This document shows, piece by piece, positions 17,037-24,248 of a DNA stretch of 35,543 nt. Every line of letters begins with the position of its first letter. Position 1 is the stretch's first letter. A model generated the notes under the pieces. The model saw only the letters and a program-made list of their open reading frames with translations. It did not search any database and had not been told where the DNA came from. The stretch is from Sulfurimonas sp. GTDB lineage: Bacteria > Campylobacterota > Campylobacteria > Campylobacterales > Sulfurimonadaceae. The translations under genes were made by a program, and so were the position numbers. The DNA is taken from contig JAFLJV010000174.1 of the NCBI GenBank assembly GCA_022712845.1, positions 1 through 35,543 on the forward strand. The letters run 5' to 3'.

Positions 17037-17088
17037 ATGGAACTTAATTTGCTTTACATAAGAAAAAAATTCACTAAAGGGTAGGTAT

Positions 17089-17892
17089 ATGAAGATTGTT
17101 TTACGCAATAATCTTATTCTTATCACTACAGAATTTGACATACTAAACTCAAAATGGATGAAAGATTTTTTAAATCATCATTCTCGTGGGATGCTTTTTT
17201 TACCAAAAGCAGTTTTAGTATTTAGAAATGAAACATTAAGAGAAATCAGAGAAGAATTTTTAAATCAGTTAAGCCAATATCATGCAGCTAAATATGATTT
17301 TTCACATGAATTTTTTCTTCGTTCAATGCTCAAATATGGAACTCAACCGATAAAAATTGAATTAGAAAAGATACAAGAACCAGAAAGTGTTGATGTAAAT
17401 CTTTATGCTTATGATAGAGATACAGTCCTTATCTCATTGGATCGTCCAAATAATTGGGTTATAAATTATCTTCGTTCACAATTAGAAGTATATGTTGAAA
17501 GAGGAACTGATGATTCTTTAGTGATTGATGTTTCAGACTATAAAGCAAAAGCTAGACTAGAGAGAACTTTGAACAAACGTCATATCTTACATTATCAAAT
17601 TAAGTACACTTATGATAATCACTTTATGAGTAAATTATATAGTGATTTTGCTAATTTTAGTTTTGGTGATCTTTGTAAAGAGCAAGAAGAGGAAGAAAAT
17701 ATTCGTTTTTATACAGTTTTAGAGTGTCCAATTGGAGCGAGTCAAGATGCACTTAAGAAGAGTTATAAAAAATTAGTAAAAGTATATCATCCAGATAAAA
17801 TTGTAAATGAAACACCACATATTGTAAAACGTTATACTCAAAAGTTTCAACTTTTACAAGAAGCGTATACAGCACTTAGGATAGTTAGTTAA
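17089..17892 (+). CDS. J-domain protein with a C-terminal DnaJ domain
   Basis: The J-domain lies at the end of the 267-residue protein: FYTVLECPIGASQDALKKSYKKL leading to His-Pro-Asp at 234-236 and FQLLQEAYTAL. The HPD motif stimulates the ATPase of DnaK. The N-terminal 200 residues have no family that I recognise and would carry the targeting or client function, as in TerB/DjlA-like co-chaperones. AAAGGGTAGG precedes the ATG. The last 8 bases overlap tail-to-tail with the DUF234 gene on the other strand. Confidence 0.88.
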   Translation: MKIVLRNNLILITTEFDILNSKWMKDFLNHHSRGMLFLPKAVLVFRNETLREIREEFLNQLSQYHAAKYDFSHEFFLRSMLKYGTQPIKIELEKIQEPESVDVNLYAYDRDTVLISLDRPNNWVINYLRSQLEVYVERGTDDSLVIDVSDYKAKARLERTLNKRHILHYQIKYTYDNHFMSKLYSDFANFSFGDLCKEQEEEENIRFYTVLECPIGASQDALKKSYKKLVKVYHPDKIVNETPHIVKRYTQKFQLLQEAYTALRIVS

Positions 17893-18826
17893 AAAAATCT
17901 TCTATTAATTCAGCTTGTTTTATATTTTTAACAAGTGCTTCAAAATCATTTGTACTATAAAGTGCTAACTCTTTTCCTTGATTTTGTTTTAACTCTTTTG
18001 AAAATCCTCGTTTTGAAAAGAAAATTATTTGAGTAGGACTAATATCAAGTTTTTCACACTTCTCATTTAGCTTATTTAACTCTTTTTTATTTACTTTATG
18101 ATTTGTCCATTTACACTCAGCAGCATAAACATTTTCATCTTGTGTAATTGTTAAGATGTCTATCTCTATATTTGCATCCCAGTAGCTTCCAGAGCTGAGT
18201 ATTTGAGAGTCTCTAAGGTGGTAGTTAAGTAGAATTTCTGAAAGCTCTTCAAAAACTAGACTTGTGTAGCTGTTTTGTTTGATTTCAAAATTTTTAAGAA
18301 AGTTATCATACTCTCCATCTCTTATTTCTCTTCGATAAGGGGCTACAAAATAGAACCAAAACCTTACAAAAGGGTGAGTAAAAAGAACTTTATGAGATAT
18401 ACGATGTCTTGATACCTCTCTTTTTAGCTTTCCATCTGGATTTAAACTTTTTGCTGGTTCCTCTCTTGAGTACTCTATTTGGATAAGCCCTTTTTCTTGA
18501 AGATAATTAAGAGCTGAACCACCGTTGGCATTGTTTAATCCTGCTCTATTAAAAGCTGAAAAGATTCTTCTATCACCAATTGCTAAAGCACGAAGTAGTC
18601 GTAAATTTTCTTCATTATCTAAGCTTAAATCTCTAATTTTTTGATTTAGATTGGTGAAATTTTCTAGTACCAATTCTTGAATCAGGTGAGTAATAGGAAG
18701 AGATGTATCTATCTCCCAACCAAGTCCACCAAAGATTGCAAAGTATTCAATTTGCCTCTCCATATCATCTGGATAGTTTCTAATATAAAAAGAGCGGAAC
18801 TGTTCTAAGAGTTTAAGTTTTTTCAT
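17885..18826 (-). CDS. DUF234-domain protein with a PD-(D/E)XK-like nuclease fold, lacking its usual ATPase
   Basis: The last 150 residues match the DUF234 type usually found after an archaeal-type AAA ATPase: RFWFYFVAPYRREI, then FEELSEILLNYHLR and the nuclease-like EIDILTITQDENVYAAECKWTN (D...ECK). Here the protein is 313 residues with no Walker A motif, so the ATPase half is absent. The middle, RRIFSAFNRAGLNNANGGSALNYLQEKGLIQ, reads as a winged helix. The gene is 38 bases after the Y-family polymerase on the same strand. Function unknown; transcription-linked or defence roles are both possible. Confidence 0.75.
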   Translation of the reverse strand: MKKLKLLEQFRSFYIRNYPDDMERQIEYFAIFGGLGWEIDTSLPITHLIQELVLENFTNLNQKIRDLSLDNEENLRLLRALAIGDRRIFSAFNRAGLNNANGGSALNYLQEKGLIQIEYSREEPAKSLNPDGKLKREVSRHRISHKVLFTHPFVRFWFYFVAPYRREIRDGEYDNFLKNFEIKQNSYTSLVFEELSEILLNYHLRDSQILSSGSYWDANIEIDILTITQDENVYAAECKWTNHKVNKKELNKLNEKCEKLDISPTQIIFFSKRGFSKELKQNQGKELALYSTNDFEALVKNIKQAELIEDFFN

Positions 18827-18864
18827 TGACTTATTTTATCATAATAATTGTTTAGAGGGTTCAA

Positions 18865-20175
18865 TCATAATTCACTACCCCATTTCAATATATCTATACC
18901 ATATCTCTCTCTTAAATTTTGTGAGTGTTGCGTAAGCCTTTGCATCTTCACTTCATCATTAAAACCAATCAGGGACAACTCTTTTTTGGAGTCCCTTGTA
19001 AAGCTTGAACAGGTTATACTAATCCTAATGATATGAAGTCTTTTTTGAGTATCTGCTTCATTAAAAAGATCTATACATAAAGAGTCAAATTTTTTTTCTG
19101 TAAAAACTTCGCAAAGGCTAAGGTTTTTATGAGATTTTTGATTCATTTCATAAGATATACCTAGATGAAAAACTGTAGGAATAACTTTGAGTTTTAGTAT
19201 GGCAAAACTAAGATGACGAGTAAGTACATGTATACGCCTTTTTAGCTCATTTCTATCAAAGAGTGGGTCAAATGTACGCGAAATCCCGATAGACTTTCTT
19301 TTATGTTTTGTCTCTATGGGAGCATCACTAGTCCCATTTACTCTTGCATATAACTCTTTTGCATATGGACCCCAAGACTCTATAGTTCCTTTTCTATCTA
19401 CTAAATCTCCAAGGGTATGAATATGAACAGATTTAAGTTTTAATTTCATACTTTTACCAATTCCTGCAAACTCTCCAACAGGAATATTTTTTATAAAGCT
19501 ATATAGCTCATCAGGTTGTACAATTTTGCATCCAAATGGTTTAGCAGATGAGGTAGCCATTTTTGCAATATATTTTGTTTTCGCAACTCCTATGGATACT
19601 GGAAGTTTTATCTCTTGCATTATCTCATTTTTAAGGTTTTGTACAAATTTTTCTATATTTTTATCCTCAATCCAGCCACTTAAATCAGCATAAAATTCAT
19701 CTATACTAGCTTGTTCAACAAGGGGTATTTTAGATGACAAAAACTGATGTAACTCATGTGAGAGTTTTTGATAATGTGACATATTTGGAGCTTTGATGAT
19801 TAAATCAGGACATAAACCAAGAGCATCTTTAATGTTCATAGCAGTCTTAACACCATAAGCTCTAGCCTCATAACTAGAAGTTGTAAGAATCCCTCTAATG
19901 CGTCCATCCTCATCTTTAAAAGCATTAATATCACAGCCCAGGCTGCCTTCTCTTGCTTTGCAATTCACCTTGTCATCACTTTTCTCATACGCTTTATAAA
20001 ATGTAGGAACAAATGAACCAGAGTTTTCAAAATTAACTGTCTGCTTCTTTGCATCACGAGAGAATATCTTAGTATCACTCCTCCCACCAATAGCTACAGG
20101 TTTACCCATAAGATCAGGATGAAGTATTCGAGTTGCACTTACAAAAAAGCAGTCTATATCTATATGTATTTTCAT
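18865..20175 (-). CDS. Y-family DNA polymerase (DinB/UmuC-like)
   Basis: Translesion polymerase. The first metal-binding motif is HIDIDCFFVSA (Asp6, Asp8) and the second SIDEFYADLSG gives Asp159-Glu160. The helix-hairpin-helix FAGIGKSMKLKLKSVHIHTLGDL and a little-finger domain follow. It has about 60 extra residues (approximately 35-95) between VAIGG and ILTTSSYEARAYG, where E. coli DinB continues directly; the insert includes two cysteine-containing runs (NCKAREGSLGCDIN). The 436-residue length is longer than DinB (351). The start is 20175. The insertion makes a standard DinB name unsafe. Confidence 0.9.
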   Translation of the reverse strand: MKIHIDIDCFFVSATRILHPDLMGKPVAIGGRSDTKIFSRDAKKQTVNFENSGSFVPTFYKAYEKSDDKVNCKAREGSLGCDINAFKDEDGRIRGILTTSSYEARAYGVKTAMNIKDALGLCPDLIIKAPNMSHYQKLSHELHQFLSSKIPLVEQASIDEFYADLSGWIEDKNIEKFVQNLKNEIMQEIKLPVSIGVAKTKYIAKMATSSAKPFGCKIVQPDELYSFIKNIPVGEFAGIGKSMKLKLKSVHIHTLGDLVDRKGTIESWGPYAKELYARVNGTSDAPIETKHKRKSIGISRTFDPLFDRNELKRRIHVLTRHLSFAILKLKVIPTVFHLGISYEMNQKSHKNLSLCEVFTEKKFDSLCIDLFNEADTQKRLHIIRISITCSSFTRDSKKELSLIGFNDEVKMQRLTQHSQNLRERYGIDILKWGSEL

Positions 20176-20278
20176 AATTTAATTATATGTAAATAAAAAG
20201 TTATATTTTAAAAACATGGCAAATTGAAAAGGTTTTAAAAAAATAGAAGAAAGTAGAGTTAAAGTTTCATCTTTGTTT

Positions 20279-20515
20279 TTAGAGTTTAAATCTCAATATT
20301 ATTTTATACTCTCTTACTTCTATATCTAAATATTTTTCATATTTTTCTAACTTAAATATTATATCTACGATTTCTCTTATTTCATATATTGAACTGTTTG
20401 AGTCTTTTAATCCTTCAATATGCATCCCCAATTTTGTTTCTATTATTTTGTTGTAACACTGGTTAGTTTCTATATTTAGCATATTTTTTAATTCTAAAAA
20501 AAACAATTTTTGCAT
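20279..20515 (-). CDS. Small protein of unknown function, divergent to an XRE regulator
   Basis: Not recognised. The 78 residues are charged and predicted mainly helical (IYEIREIVDIIFKLEKYEKYL), with no export signal. A strong AAAAGGAG precedes the ATG, so it is probably real. It faces away from the XRE gene across a 16-bp perfect inverted repeat. Minus-strand -10-like CATAAT (20540-20545) overlaps that repeat, so the XRE protein probably controls it. A toxin, antitoxin or co-regulator role is a guess. Confidence 0.7.
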   Translation of the reverse strand: MQKLFFLELKNMLNIETNQCYNKIIETKLGMHIEGLKDSNSSIYEIREIVDIIFKLEKYEKYLDIEVREYKIILRFKL

Positions 20516-20542
20516 AAAAACTCCTTTTAAACATAAAGTATT

Positions 20543-20580
20543 ATGACTGGTTAATCATTAAAATATGATTAACCAGTCAT
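20543..20580. promoter_or_regulatory. Perfect 16-bp inverted repeat, probable operator
   Basis: ATGACTGGTTAATCAT (20543-20558) and its exact reverse complement (20565-20580) flank the 6-base spacer TAAAAT. The spacer could be a -10 box for the rightward XRE gene; the left arm overlaps a minus-strand -10 candidate for the small gene. A dimeric XRE protein binding here could repress both. Confidence 0.7.
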
Positions 20581-20592
20581 TGATTCTTTTTG

Positions 20593-20608
20593 ATGATATA
20601 TATATCAT
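20593..20608. promoter_or_regulatory. Second palindrome upstream of the XRE gene
   Basis: ATGATATATATATCAT is a perfect 16-base palindrome ending 6 bases before the XRE start codon. It may act as a further operator or contain a TATATA-like -10 for a leaderless XRE mRNA. AT-rich composition makes chance a real alternative. Confidence 0.4.
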
Positions 20609-20614
20609 TAACAC

Positions 20615-20863
20615 ATGCAAATAGAAGAATTAGATAATAAAACAGATGAAATTCATAATATTGTTTCTGCTAATGTAATTAAGTATAGAAAGTTAAAAAG
20701 CTATTCACAACTTCAACTAGCTTTAGATATTGGACTAACAGGTAATGCCTTTATAGCAAGAGCTGAAAAAAGAGTTAATAATGCTCATTTTAATATAGAG
20801 CATATTGCTAAGATAGCGACTATTTTAGAAGTTAATATAGAAAGTTTTTTTATTTTAAAATAA
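20615..20863 (+). CDS. XRE-family helix-turn-helix regulator
   Basis: An 82-residue DNA-binding protein. The HTH is in the middle: NVIKYRKLKSYSQLQLALDIGLTGNAFIARAEKRVNN, with SQLQLALDIGL as helix 2 and TGNAFIARAE as the recognition helix, then a FNIEHIAKIATILEVNI tail common in Xre/Cro-type regulators. No Shine-Dalgarno site is seen before the ATG; a leaderless message is possible. The adjacent inverted repeat is the likely target. Structured RNA copy 1 begins about 40 bases after its end, on the other strand, so the two could also interact by antisense transcription. Confidence 0.88.
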   Translation: MQIEELDNKTDEIHNIVSANVIKYRKLKSYSQLQLALDIGLTGNAFIARAEKRVNNAHFNIEHIAKIATILEVNIESFFILK

Positions 20864-20903
20864 ATATAAATTTGCTTAATTACTCAAGCCTCTCAAGTGA
20901 GGA

Positions 20904-21033
20904 GATAGAGAGGCTAATGCCTCCTAATCTTGAAGACGATTTTAAATCTTCCAAATTTAAAATTAATTCTTGGTAGAAACTTCTTCAAAAGCTCCTCTTC
21001 AAATATTGATTGTCCCATGCGAGTAATCGCTTT
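20904..21033 (-). ncRNA. Candidate structured RNA, copy 1
   Basis: Minus-strand transcript predicted from the conserved promoter at 21034-21093. Stem 1: GCGA/TCGC near the 5' end, with CCA/TGG outside. A long stem comes next: TTGAAGA pairs with TCTTCAA, then ATTTTAAAT with ATTTAAAAT around a loop with TGGAA. The linker AAGATTAG leads into an 11-position stem at 20904-20929 with loop ATTA (8 canonical pairs, one G-U, two mismatches). The same plan with different stem bases is found in copy 2. No gene lies in this 313-base gap. The transcript's end is unknown, as no poly-U run follows the last stem. Confidence 0.6.
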
Positions 21034-21093
21034 GGAACATTATAATCTTACTTAAAAAAAACTCATCGTTTAAATATTATTGCAAATTGTCAT
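21034..21093 (-). promoter_or_regulatory. Conserved promoter region of structured RNA copy 1
   Basis: These 60 bases match 24182-24241 at 58 positions in the same orientation. Read on the minus strand they contain a T-run with TTTAAGT and then GATTATAATG, where TATAAT (21044-21039) is the -10. ATTATAAT is self-complementary, so a rightward use is formally possible, but the conserved flank lies upstream only for leftward transcription. Confidence 0.65.
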
Positions 21094-21105
21094 ATTGTTT
21101 GTAAG

Positions 21106-21124
21106 TAGCAAATTTTGCTATAAT
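21106..21124 (+). promoter_or_regulatory. Promoter of the sce7726/sce7725/RES operon with overlapping palindrome
   Basis: TGCTATAAT (21116-21124) is a perfect extended -10, giving a start near 21131 and a leader of about 60 bases. The 15-base palindrome TAGCAAATTTTGCTA (21106-21120) overlaps it, as an operator would. Confidence 0.6.
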
Positions 21125-21191
21125 AAACTCATAAATGATATTTTGAATTAAGCACTTTACATATGAATACTAAACAATGGAGGTATTGACT

Positions 21192-22094
21192 ATGCAAAAA
21201 GATAACACTATTGCATTATCTTATTTATTTAGTACTAATATATTAAATGATTTTTTCAAAAAACAGCGTTCAGACCGTATTATAAAAGTCTTTAATGAAT
21301 TTAATACGTTTGATAAAATTTCTCAAAATTTTACAGTTAAAGATTTTTTTGAAGATTCTTATAAACAACTTTTGAAAAATTATCGTAATGAGTATGTCTT
21401 TAAAAATGCTATTGCTCAAAAAATACTTATAGGACGACATTCTATTAAATCATCTTCTCTATTTACAGAGCTTAGAGTTGAAACATCAAAAGCTGATGTT
21501 GTAATATTTAATGGAACATCTCATGTATATGAGATTAAAACAAATTTAGATAATTTTGAGCGTCTTGAACATCAAATAAAAAATTACAAAAAAGTTTTTG
21601 AATATGTTAATGTAGTTTCTGTAGAATCAAAAATAAATGATATAAAGTCACTTGTTGATGATACAGTCGGTATTATAATATTGACAGACCAATACACCCT
21701 TAAAACAGTTCGTAAAGCTAAGTCTGGACTTCATAACCTAAAGAAAGAGGCAATATTTAATCTTTTACGGAAAAATGAATATTTAGCTATTATTAAAAAG
21801 ATAAACGGAACAATTCCTGTTCTGCCAAATACAAAAATATATTCAGCTTCTAAAGATTTATTTATTCAGTTACCAATTGAAATTATTCATAAAGAAGTAT
21901 TAAAAACTTTAAAAGAGCGAAAGAACCATAAAAATCTTGTTAACACAATAAAAGATTTTCCAAGCTCATTAAAAATAGCTATAATAGAAGCAAATTTATC
22001 TACTAAACAACAGACAGATTTTTTAAATTTTTTAAATAAAAAGATAAGTTCTATCTTCATACAAAAGGATTTCAATGTATCATCCGTATCTTAG
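21192..22094 (+). CDS. sce7726-family protein, PD-(D/E)XK nuclease-like
   Basis: A 300-residue member of the sce7726 family. The nuclease-like core is TELRVETSKADVVIFNGTSH followed by VYEIKTNLD, giving Asp102, Glu114 and Lys116 (D...ExK) plus an upstream glutamate, as in PD-(D/E)XK enzymes. The start at 21192 is chosen because GGAGG (21179-21183) is 8 bases ahead; the ATG at 21177 lacks one. It overlaps the next gene by 20 bases. The family is often encoded beside sce7725-type proteins; its biochemical activity is, to my knowledge, not established. A defence role is inferred. Confidence 0.85.
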   Translation: MQKDNTIALSYLFSTNILNDFFKKQRSDRIIKVFNEFNTFDKISQNFTVKDFFEDSYKQLLKNYRNEYVFKNAIAQKILIGRHSIKSSSLFTELRVETSKADVVIFNGTSHVYEIKTNLDNFERLEHQIKNYKKVFEYVNVVSVESKINDIKSLVDDTVGIIILTDQYTLKTVRKAKSGLHNLKKEAIFNLLRKNEYLAIIKKINGTIPVLPNTKIYSASKDLFIQLPIEIIHKEVLKTLKERKNHKNLVNTIKDFPSSLKIAIIEANLSTKQQTDFLNFLNKKISSIFIQKDFNVSSVS

Positions 22095-23019
22095 AGGCAA
22101 ACAATATGAGCTTATTTTGCTTAGAGAAAATGCAAAGTTGATTTCCGAGTCATCAATGATTCCAATAATAGAACCAGTAAAGAAAAATTCTGCACCTTTA
22201 AATAAAGCTATTGAATGTCTAATGGAAGAGAATGTAGAATTTATTTTAACCATCAATCCAAAGCACGGTGATTACAAGTCAAATCCTCTGCCATTAATAG
22301 AAAATGCACTTGAGATAGTTGGCGATTATGGAAAATTTTCTATAGCTTATATTGTTGATGCAAATAGTAATTTATTAAATGTAAAAGATTTTTTAAAAGA
22401 ACACACAAATAAATCTATTGTATTTATTCATAATGGATTTCCCAAACCAAAGGAATTAGCTGAATTACTGTTTGAATTTGAAAATATAAAAAAACATATT
22501 TTTATGGATAATCAAAAACTATATCAAAGACAATTTAAAAAACCGAATATAGAAAAAATCTTGATAAGAGATGGGTTTAATAAAAAAGATAGTAATGGAC
22601 AATACCCAAAGGATGAACCTTTTTCTGAATTACATTTAACATTTGAAGATGAAGGAATGGATGGATTTGGGGATTTTTTAATAGCTGGAAATACTTACTC
22701 TGAAAGTGGAGGTCCCGCATACAATGTTGCAATTCACTTAACATACTTGGATGAAGATGATATTATGAATATTAGACATTTTCTTTCTAATAAAATGGAC
22801 ATTCCAACCCCTAAAGACCCCGCAGGTAAATTTTCAGAAGCCTTAGCAAGACTTATCACTGCAGTTGAGAAGGAAGAATCTTTGCTTTTAAAAAGTGAAG
22901 CATATATGAAATTTAAAGACTTATATGAAACTGACCACTACCCTGGTCTTGGTATTGTAAAAAAAATCTCAATGCAACACCATTTAGAACTTCTGTCTAA
23001 ATTCTTATTAGAACAATAA
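22075..23019 (+). CDS. sce7725/beta-family protein
   Basis: A 314-residue protein that begins MYHPYLRGKQYELILLRE, followed by IPIIEPVKKN, the opening typical of sce7725 (beta) family proteins. The middle alternates beta strands and helices (FSIAYIVDANSNLL, FIHNGFPKPKELAELLFEF), consistent with a TIM-barrel-like fold, and ends KKISMQHHLELLSKFLLEQ. Function not known; related to the phage T4 beta protein family by name. AAAGGA lies 6 bases before the ATG, inside the preceding gene, and its stop is followed immediately by the next ATG. It likely works with both neighbours. Confidence 0.85.
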   Translation: MYHPYLRGKQYELILLRENAKLISESSMIPIIEPVKKNSAPLNKAIECLMEENVEFILTINPKHGDYKSNPLPLIENALEIVGDYGKFSIAYIVDANSNLLNVKDFLKEHTNKSIVFIHNGFPKPKELAELLFEFENIKKHIFMDNQKLYQRQFKKPNIEKILIRDGFNKKDSNGQYPKDEPFSELHLTFEDEGMDGFGDFLIAGNTYSESGGPAYNVAIHLTYLDEDDIMNIRHFLSNKMDIPTPKDPAGKFSEALARLITAVEKEESLLLKSEAYMKFKDLYETDHYPGLGIVKKISMQHHLELLSKFLLEQ

Positions 23020-24030
23020 ATGAATTGTTGTTCTAACTGTTTTAACGACAGGTATTTAACAACAGTTATTATTCAAATGTCTGTAAATACAGGTAATTGT
23101 GATTTCTGTCAACTAGAAGATACCCCTATTATTAGTCCTGAAGAGCTAAATTATAGGTTCCAACCTTTATTAGACTTATATGAGCTAACAGATGATGAGG
23201 GCGAGTCTATTGTTGATTTATTAAAAAATGATTGGATGTTATTTACATCATTGGATAATGAAAAGGCTACTGAATTATTAGAATTAATCGTTGAATTAGA
23301 ACTACATGGATTATTTACATCTAAAGAGAATGAAGATAAAGTAAGAATTTCAAATTGGAAAGATTTTAAAACAGAGTTAAAACATGATAACCGCTATTTT
23401 CCAAAAAAAGCTCCAGATTATGAACATCTGAACGAACTACTAGCACATATTATATTGCCGTATGAAGACGTTCCTCAATACTTATATCGTTCAAGGGTAA
23501 ATATCGATACAGAAATCATAGATATTGAAAAAATGGGGAAGCCTCCTGCAAAAATTTCAACGGCAGGAAGAGCAAATCCAATGGGCATTCCTTATTTGTA
23601 TGCTGCTTCAAATATTAAGACTGCTATTGCTGAAATTAGACCTCATAAAGGGGATAATATAACGGTTGCAAAATTTGAAGTAAAAGAAGCATTGATTTTA
23701 GCAGACTTGAGGAATCCTAGGGAATCAGTATCTCCTTTTGGACTTGATGAAGATGGAGTAAATCAGATTTTTATAGATTTAGATTATTTATGTCATTTAG
23801 GGGATGAACTTTCAAAACCTATTTTACCAAGAGAAGCACATTTAGAATACCTATCAAGCCAATATCTTTGCGAATTAATTAAACACTGTGGGTATGATGG
23901 TGTTATATATAAAAGCTCAGTTGGAGATGGCGACAACTATGCAGTATTCTCAGATGATAAATTAGAAGCTATTGAAACGAAAGTGTACAGTGTTGATAAT
24001 GTTGAAATTACTTCAAATCTTAGAAGTTAA
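23020..24030 (+). CDS. HEPN-RES protein, predicted NAD-degrading toxin
   Basis: A 336-residue two-part protein. The N-terminal domain starts with a metal-binding-like cysteine cluster (Cys3, 4, 7 and 27, 30) and resembles the HEPN/RES N-terminal domain; the C-terminal RES domain runs from about 150. The RES signature residues are Arg184 (TAGRANPMG), Glu205 (IAEIRPHKG) and a Ser near 279. Single-domain RES toxins such as MbcT/Res destroy NAD+ and pair with Xre-type antitoxins; fused forms like this occur in defence genes. No cognate antitoxin gene lies directly beside it, though an XRE gene sits 2.2 kb upstream. It starts right at the previous stop, so it is the last gene of the cassette. Confidence 0.85.
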   Translation: MNCCSNCFNDRYLTTVIIQMSVNTGNCDFCQLEDTPIISPEELNYRFQPLLDLYELTDDEGESIVDLLKNDWMLFTSLDNEKATELLELIVELELHGLFTSKENEDKVRISNWKDFKTELKHDNRYFPKKAPDYEHLNELLAHIILPYEDVPQYLYRSRVNIDTEIIDIEKMGKPPAKISTAGRANPMGIPYLYAASNIKTAIAEIRPHKGDNITVAKFEVKEALILADLRNPRESVSPFGLDEDGVNQIFIDLDYLCHLGDELSKPILPREAHLEYLSSQYLCELIKHCGYDGVIYKSSVGDGDNYAVFSDDKLEAIETKVYSVDNVEITSNLRS

Positions 24031-24054
24031 ACATGCTATAATTCCAATATAAGT

Positions 24055-24181
24055 GATTAGAAGAGTTAACCTCTTCTAATCTTAAAGTTGACTTTGAATT
24101 TCCAGATTCTAAAAGTCAACTTTAGCTTAAACCTTTTTATAGGTTTACCTTATGTTGGTTTGTTCCAATGAAAAATCATTG
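24055..24181 (-). ncRNA. Candidate structured RNA, copy 2
   Basis: Minus-strand transcript from the conserved promoter at 24182-24241. Four stems: CCAATGA/TCATTGG; AAACCT/AGGTTT; a 12-bp perfect stem AAAGTTGACTTT/AAAGTCAACTTT with TGGAA in its loop; and, after AAGATTAG, an 11-bp perfect stem at 24055-24081 with loop GTTAA. Copy 1 keeps the overall order, linker and TGGAA loop while stem bases differ in pairs, which is the pattern of an RNA under structural selection. It lies between the RES gene end and the broken toxin; the 3' end may overlap the tail of the RES mRNA. Confidence 0.6.
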
Positions 24182-24241
24182 GGAACATTATAATCTTACT
24201 TAAAAAAATCTCATCATTTAAATATTATTGCAAATTGTCAT
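24182..24241 (-). promoter_or_regulatory. Conserved promoter region of structured RNA copy 2
   Basis: Matches copy 1 at 58 of 60 bases. On the minus strand TATAAT lies at 24192-24187, preceded by TTTAAGTAAGAT and a T-run, as in promoters of this phylum. It begins 8 bases past the frame-corrected stop of the ParE-like toxin. Confidence 0.65.
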
Positions 24242-24248
24242 TTTTTTA

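Noticed and set aside
21039..21046. Rightward promoter from the TATAAT inside the conserved 60-bp block
   Set aside because: ATTATAAT reads the same on both strands, but the conserved flank lies only on the side that is upstream for leftward transcription, and the cassette has a better extended -10 at 21116-21124.
20904..24241. CRISPR repeats or integron attC sites
   Set aside because: There are only two copies, 3 kb apart, without spacers or cas genes. The variable stems lack recognisable attC boundary motifs, and no integrase is in the window.
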